Of a DNA stretch of 64,000 nt, positions 61,477-64,000 are shown piece after piece. Under the pieces are notes generated by a model. That model saw nothing but the letters and a program-made list of their open reading frames with translations. It was not told where the DNA came from and searched no databases. The translations under genes were made by a program, and so were the position numbers. The DNA is from JAPYTK01 sp964401935 (lineage in GTDB: Bacteria > Myxococcota_A > Polyangia > Polyangiales > Polyangiaceae): contig CAYOAL010000012.1 in assembly GCA_964401935.1 (NCBI GenBank), positions 1-64,000 on the forward strand, written 5' to 3'. Position 1 is the first letter of the stretch, and every line of letters starts with the position of its first letter.

Positions 61477-63129
61477 ATGGCTTCGACTTCATGGGCAGAA
61501 CGGCTCTCGCGAGGGGGCTTCGGCAAGAAGGCACTGGAGCGCCTGGTGGCGACGCTCCACGTCGAGGGCCGTTTCGACCACGATGGGGCACAGGCCCTCG
61601 CCGCGCTGGCCGAGGCCCGCGAAGACGAGGGCCACGGCGACGAGGCGGCCCTGCTCGCGGCCCTCGTCCTCGGCGGCCTCACGAGCGCCGCCCCTCCCCC
61701 AGCCACGGACCCGGCGCTCGACGAGACGCGTCGCTGGACGCGCCACCGCCTGCGGGTGCTGCTCCGGCGTCACGCGAACGCGCCGCTCGCCCACCTCCCG
61801 CCCGAAGAACGCGCGGCGATCGAAGAGCACGAGGCGCCCCTCGCCGTGGCGGCCCTGCTCGCGCTCGGCGACGAGCCGACGCGGATCGCGTCGCGGATCC
61901 ACGAGGCCATCATGCCCTCCGGCGACGAGCAGCTCGCCGAGGGGCTCGACGCGATCGCGCGCGCGGCGGCCGAGATGGCGGCCGTCGGACAGCACGACGC
62001 CGCCTGCACCGCGTGTTGCGCCGGGCTCGAGCTCGACGAGAAGGCCCGCACCGCCAGCGCGCCTGGCCAGGAGGTGATGGGCCTGCTCACGCGGCGACTC
62101 GAGCGCACCCTCGTATCCTCGCTGGCCCACCTCGAGCACGACGCGCCGCTGCGCCTCGACACCATCAAGTGGCTCACGAAGACCAAGAGCGGCGAGGTGC
62201 GGGTAGGGCGCCCGGGGTTCCCCGCCGACGCGCTCGCCGCGCGCGATCTCGAGGCCATCGTGGCGTCGCTGGGGAAGCGCGCCTCCAAGAGCGCGACCGC
62301 CGCCACCGCGCTGCTCGAGGTGGGGCGCACCACCCTCGCGCCCGACGCCTACCTCGCCCTCTGTCGCGAGCTCGACTTCGCCCACGGCATCGTGACCTCG
62401 CTCCTCGATCGAGGCGACGTGGAGGCCGCCGCCGAGCACGCGCGGGCGGCCATCACCGCCGACGACACGAGCTGGAAGCTGGCCAAGCTGTTCCACGCGC
62501 GCGGACACACGAGCCTCGCCGTCGACATGCTGCGCGGGGTCGCCGAAGACACGGTGAGCTCCGAGCTCGAGCTGTGGCTCGCGGATCGGCTCGAGGCCGA
62601 CGGTGCGCACGAGGAGGTGCTCGCGCTGTATCGCAACCGCTTCACCAAGCGGCCGGCGATCCCGCAATATCGCGCGCTGCGCGACCGGGTGGGAGACGCG
62701 CGGTGGCCCACGGTGCGCGAGGAGCTCCTCGGCGAGCTGCGCGCACGGCGGTTGTTGCGGCCCTTGGTCGACATCGCGGCCAACGAGCGCGACGTGGAGC
62801 TCTTGGCGTCTCTCGCGCCGGATCTGGACGGCGATCAGGCCGAGCACGCGAAGCTCGTGCTCGCGATGTGGCTCGAGAGCAGCGACACCCCCCGCCCCGC
62901 GGTGGAGAAGATCCTCGCTGAGCTCGCGCAGCGCACCGACAAAGGCGACGTCAAACCCAAAGCGCTCGTGGTGGCCGCCCCGGTCCCCAAGCGCGTGCGC
63001 CACAAGAAATTCGGCGAGGGCGAGGTGGTGGGCTGGTCGGGCGAGCGCGACGACCGAAAGCTCGAGATCGAGTTCGAGGGCATCGGCCGCAAGGTGCTGC
63101 TCGCTCGCTTCGTCGAGGTCGTGAGCTGA
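61477..63129 (+). CDS. TPR-like protein with C-terminal Tudor-like (PcrA/UvrD tail) domain
   Basis: A 550-residue protein from ATG 61477 with GGAGGG upstream. Most of it is helical with alanine-rich repeats (AAEHARAAITADDTSWKLAK, LFHARGHTSLAVDMLRGVAE), consistent with TPR. The last ~50 residues, KRVRHKKFGEGEVVGWSGE followed by LEIEFEGIGRKVLLARFVEV, match the Tudor-like RNA-polymerase-binding tail of PcrA/UvrD helicases. It has no helicase motifs itself. It may bind RNA polymerase or serve as a scaffold; function unknown. Confidence 0.75.
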   Translation: MASTSWAERLSRGGFGKKALERLVATLHVEGRFDHDGAQALAALAEAREDEGHGDEAALLAALVLGGLTSAAPPPATDPALDETRRWTRHRLRVLLRRHANAPLAHLPPEERAAIEEHEAPLAVAALLALGDEPTRIASRIHEAIMPSGDEQLAEGLDAIARAAAEMAAVGQHDAACTACCAGLELDEKARTASAPGQEVMGLLTRRLERTLVSSLAHLEHDAPLRLDTIKWLTKTKSGEVRVGRPGFPADALAARDLEAIVASLGKRASKSATAATALLEVGRTTLAPDAYLALCRELDFAHGIVTSLLDRGDVEAAAEHARAAITADDTSWKLAKLFHARGHTSLAVDMLRGVAEDTVSSELELWLADRLEADGAHEEVLALYRNRFTKRPAIPQYRALRDRVGDARWPTVREELLGELRARRLLRPLVDIAANERDVELLASLAPDLDGDQAEHAKLVLAMWLESSDTPRPAVEKILAELAQRTDKGDVKPKALVVAAPVPKRVRHKKFGEGEVVGWSGERDDRKLEIEFEGIGRKVLLARFVEVVS

Positions 63130-63182
63130 GCCTCCGAGCGTCCGCTCGCGCGCTCCCGCTCAGCGGGGCCGCGACACCGCGC

Positions 63183-63761
63183 TCACGAGCAACCGCAAAA
63201 CAGCGCCGCGGTGTCCACGCAGAGCTCGTCCCAGCTGGTGTCGCAGCAGAACGCATCGACGCTGCAGACGACGCCGGCGCACGGGTCGCAGGTCGGCTCG
63301 AGGGCCACCCCCTCCACGCACACGTCGTGCGCGCAGCTACCTCCCTGTTGGCAGTCGGTGGGGCAGCTCGAGGCCGACTCCGGGGGATCGCACGATCCAT
63401 CACCGCAAAACACGCCGGCACCGCCAGCCCCGCCGGCGCCGTCGTCGCCACCCCCTCCTGAGCCGCTGCTCGTGCTCGAGCCGCTCCCCGGCCCGCACCC
63501 GCCGCAGTCGTCGGGGCAAACGTTGCAGTTCTCCTCCACGCCGCAGAGACCATCGCCGCAGGTGTCGACCTCTTCGCAGGCGCCGCAGTCGACCTCGCAG
63601 ACCCCGCAGCTCTCGTCGCTCTCACACGTCCCGTCGCCGCAGCTCCCGAGCGACTGCACGTCGGTCGACGGCAACGTGTCCTCGCCGGGCGCGTCACCGG
63701 CCTTGGCACACGCCGCCGCCGCCACCACCACCAGCCAGCCCAAGCTTCGCAGAACTTTCAT
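63183..63761 (-). CDS. Cys-rich lipoprotein
   Basis: A 192-residue protein from ATG 63761 with lipobox AAAC. It has CGDGTCESDESCGVCEVDC-type repeats (CxDGxC...C...C), a Gly/Ser linker and a C-terminal Cys-rich region (CAHDVCVEG, CCDTSWDELC). This is the myxobacterial surface repeat pattern seen elsewhere in the window, here at its most regular. Confidence 0.78.
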   Translation of the reverse strand: MKVLRSLGWLVVVAAAACAKAGDAPGEDTLPSTDVQSLGSCGDGTCESDESCGVCEVDCGACEEVDTCGDGLCGVEENCNVCPDDCGGCGPGSGSSTSSGSGGGGDDGAGGAGGAGVFCGDGSCDPPESASSCPTDCQQGGSCAHDVCVEGVALEPTCDPCAGVVCSVDAFCCDTSWDELCVDTAALFCGCS

Positions 63762-63974
63762 CACAACCGTCCCGCCGGCGCCCACGCATGCGGATGAGGT
63801 TGGAGGAGCAACGGCCGTGCCGCTCGGGGAGGCGACGGTCGCCCACACCACGAGAGGCCGCCGATCGGCGCCGGCGGCCCCGTTTCGCGCGGTTCTGGAC
63901 GCGCACGGCGCGCGACGCGGTCGCCACGAGCCAGCGCTCGAGAGTGTGCTGCGAGTGTTCCAGGCGCGTTCGAC

Positions 63975-63990
63975 TGTTCCACGCGGAACA
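63975..63990. promoter_or_regulatory. parS-like site TGTTCCACGCGGAACA
   Basis: A 16-bp inverted repeat (six-base arms, ACGC centre) that differs by one central base from the ParB-binding consensus TGTTCCACGTGGAACA. The symmetry extends by one further base on each side. ParB sites usually cluster near the chromosome origin; no parAB gene is in the window, and the site may lie next to one beyond the right edge. Confidence 0.4.
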
Positions 63991-64000
63991 GCTCAAAGCG

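Noticed and set aside
63694..63996. A ~100-codon minus-strand open frame at the right edge
   Set aside because: Runs through the parS-like palindrome and the signal peptide of the lipoprotein gene, has an Arg-rich composition and no motif.

Overview
The window is very GC-rich DNA with almost every third codon position G or C, eukaryote-like Ser/Thr kinases, an FHA protein, a dozen or more short lipoproteins with Gly-, Pro- or Cys-rich linkers, DsbA-, Clp- and rhomboid-type housekeeping genes and 5-residue protein repeats. This points to a large-genome member of the Myxococcota, most likely Polyangia (Sorangium/Polyangium type). No rRNA, CRISPR array, insertion sequence or prophage is visible. 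One tRNA-Lys(UUU) lies at 54484-54559. The assembly has a 100-N gap at 51968-52067.

Layout. 1-4528 (+): the end of a Pro/Ala-rich protein, then a co-directional set of pseudokinase/GYF-like membrane protein, Mla-type ABC ATPase, LpxL-like acyltransferase and FHA protein. 4554-16056: Ser/Thr kinase and DsbA/FrnE protein (-), then glgP, clpS-clpA, a phosphoesterase lipoprotein, a rhomboid protease and a second Ser/Thr kinase (+). 16087-25252 holds three consecutive large chimeras: a lipoprotein joining a NodB deacetylase to a complete subclass-B1 metallo-beta-lactamase; a 1476-residue HIT + phospholipase-D-like + SF2 helicase + S24 (LexA-like) protein; and a pentameric ligand-gated ion channel whose C-terminus continues into an oligopeptide-binding (SBP family 5) domain. 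25459-32724: two phospholipase-D lipoproteins, one with lamin-tail domains, then lipoproteins of unknown function. 32840-36304: a Uma2 nuclease, an unknown gene pair and a FadR-type GntR regulator with a textbook FadR-like operator at its promoter. 36546-43206: acyl-CoA dehydrogenase, a lipoprotein, pdxH, serC, two divergent fatty-acid desaturases and a membrane protein. 43223-46671: an FGE-sulfatase lipoprotein and a bufferin-like RiPP cluster (Cys-rich precursor lipoprotein, DUF692/MNIO enzyme, DUF2063 partner). 46702-54357: Cys-rich lipoproteins, an M50 protease, dut, and a His/Pro-rich repeat protein interrupted by the gap. 54484-64000: tRNA-Lys, a HEAT-repeat lipoprotein, a GAD-like/Tdi1-type immunity protein with a histone-H1-like tail, a thioesterase, a tiny basic Cys protein, a TPR-like protein and, at the right edge, a 16-bp site one base from consensus parS.

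How they fit together. Lipid metabolism recurs (FadR-type regulator, acyl-CoA dehydrogenase, two desaturases, acyltransferase, Mla-type ATPase, thioesterase), as does cell-envelope function (deacetylase/beta-lactamase, channel/SBP, PLD lipoproteins). The clearest multi-gene biosynthetic system is the three-gene bufferin-like cluster. The strongest candidates for undescribed biology are the single-polypeptide chimeras at 16087-25252 and the immunity-domain/histone-tail fusion at 57770-58807. All functional calls are from reading motifs by eye; no database search was possible.
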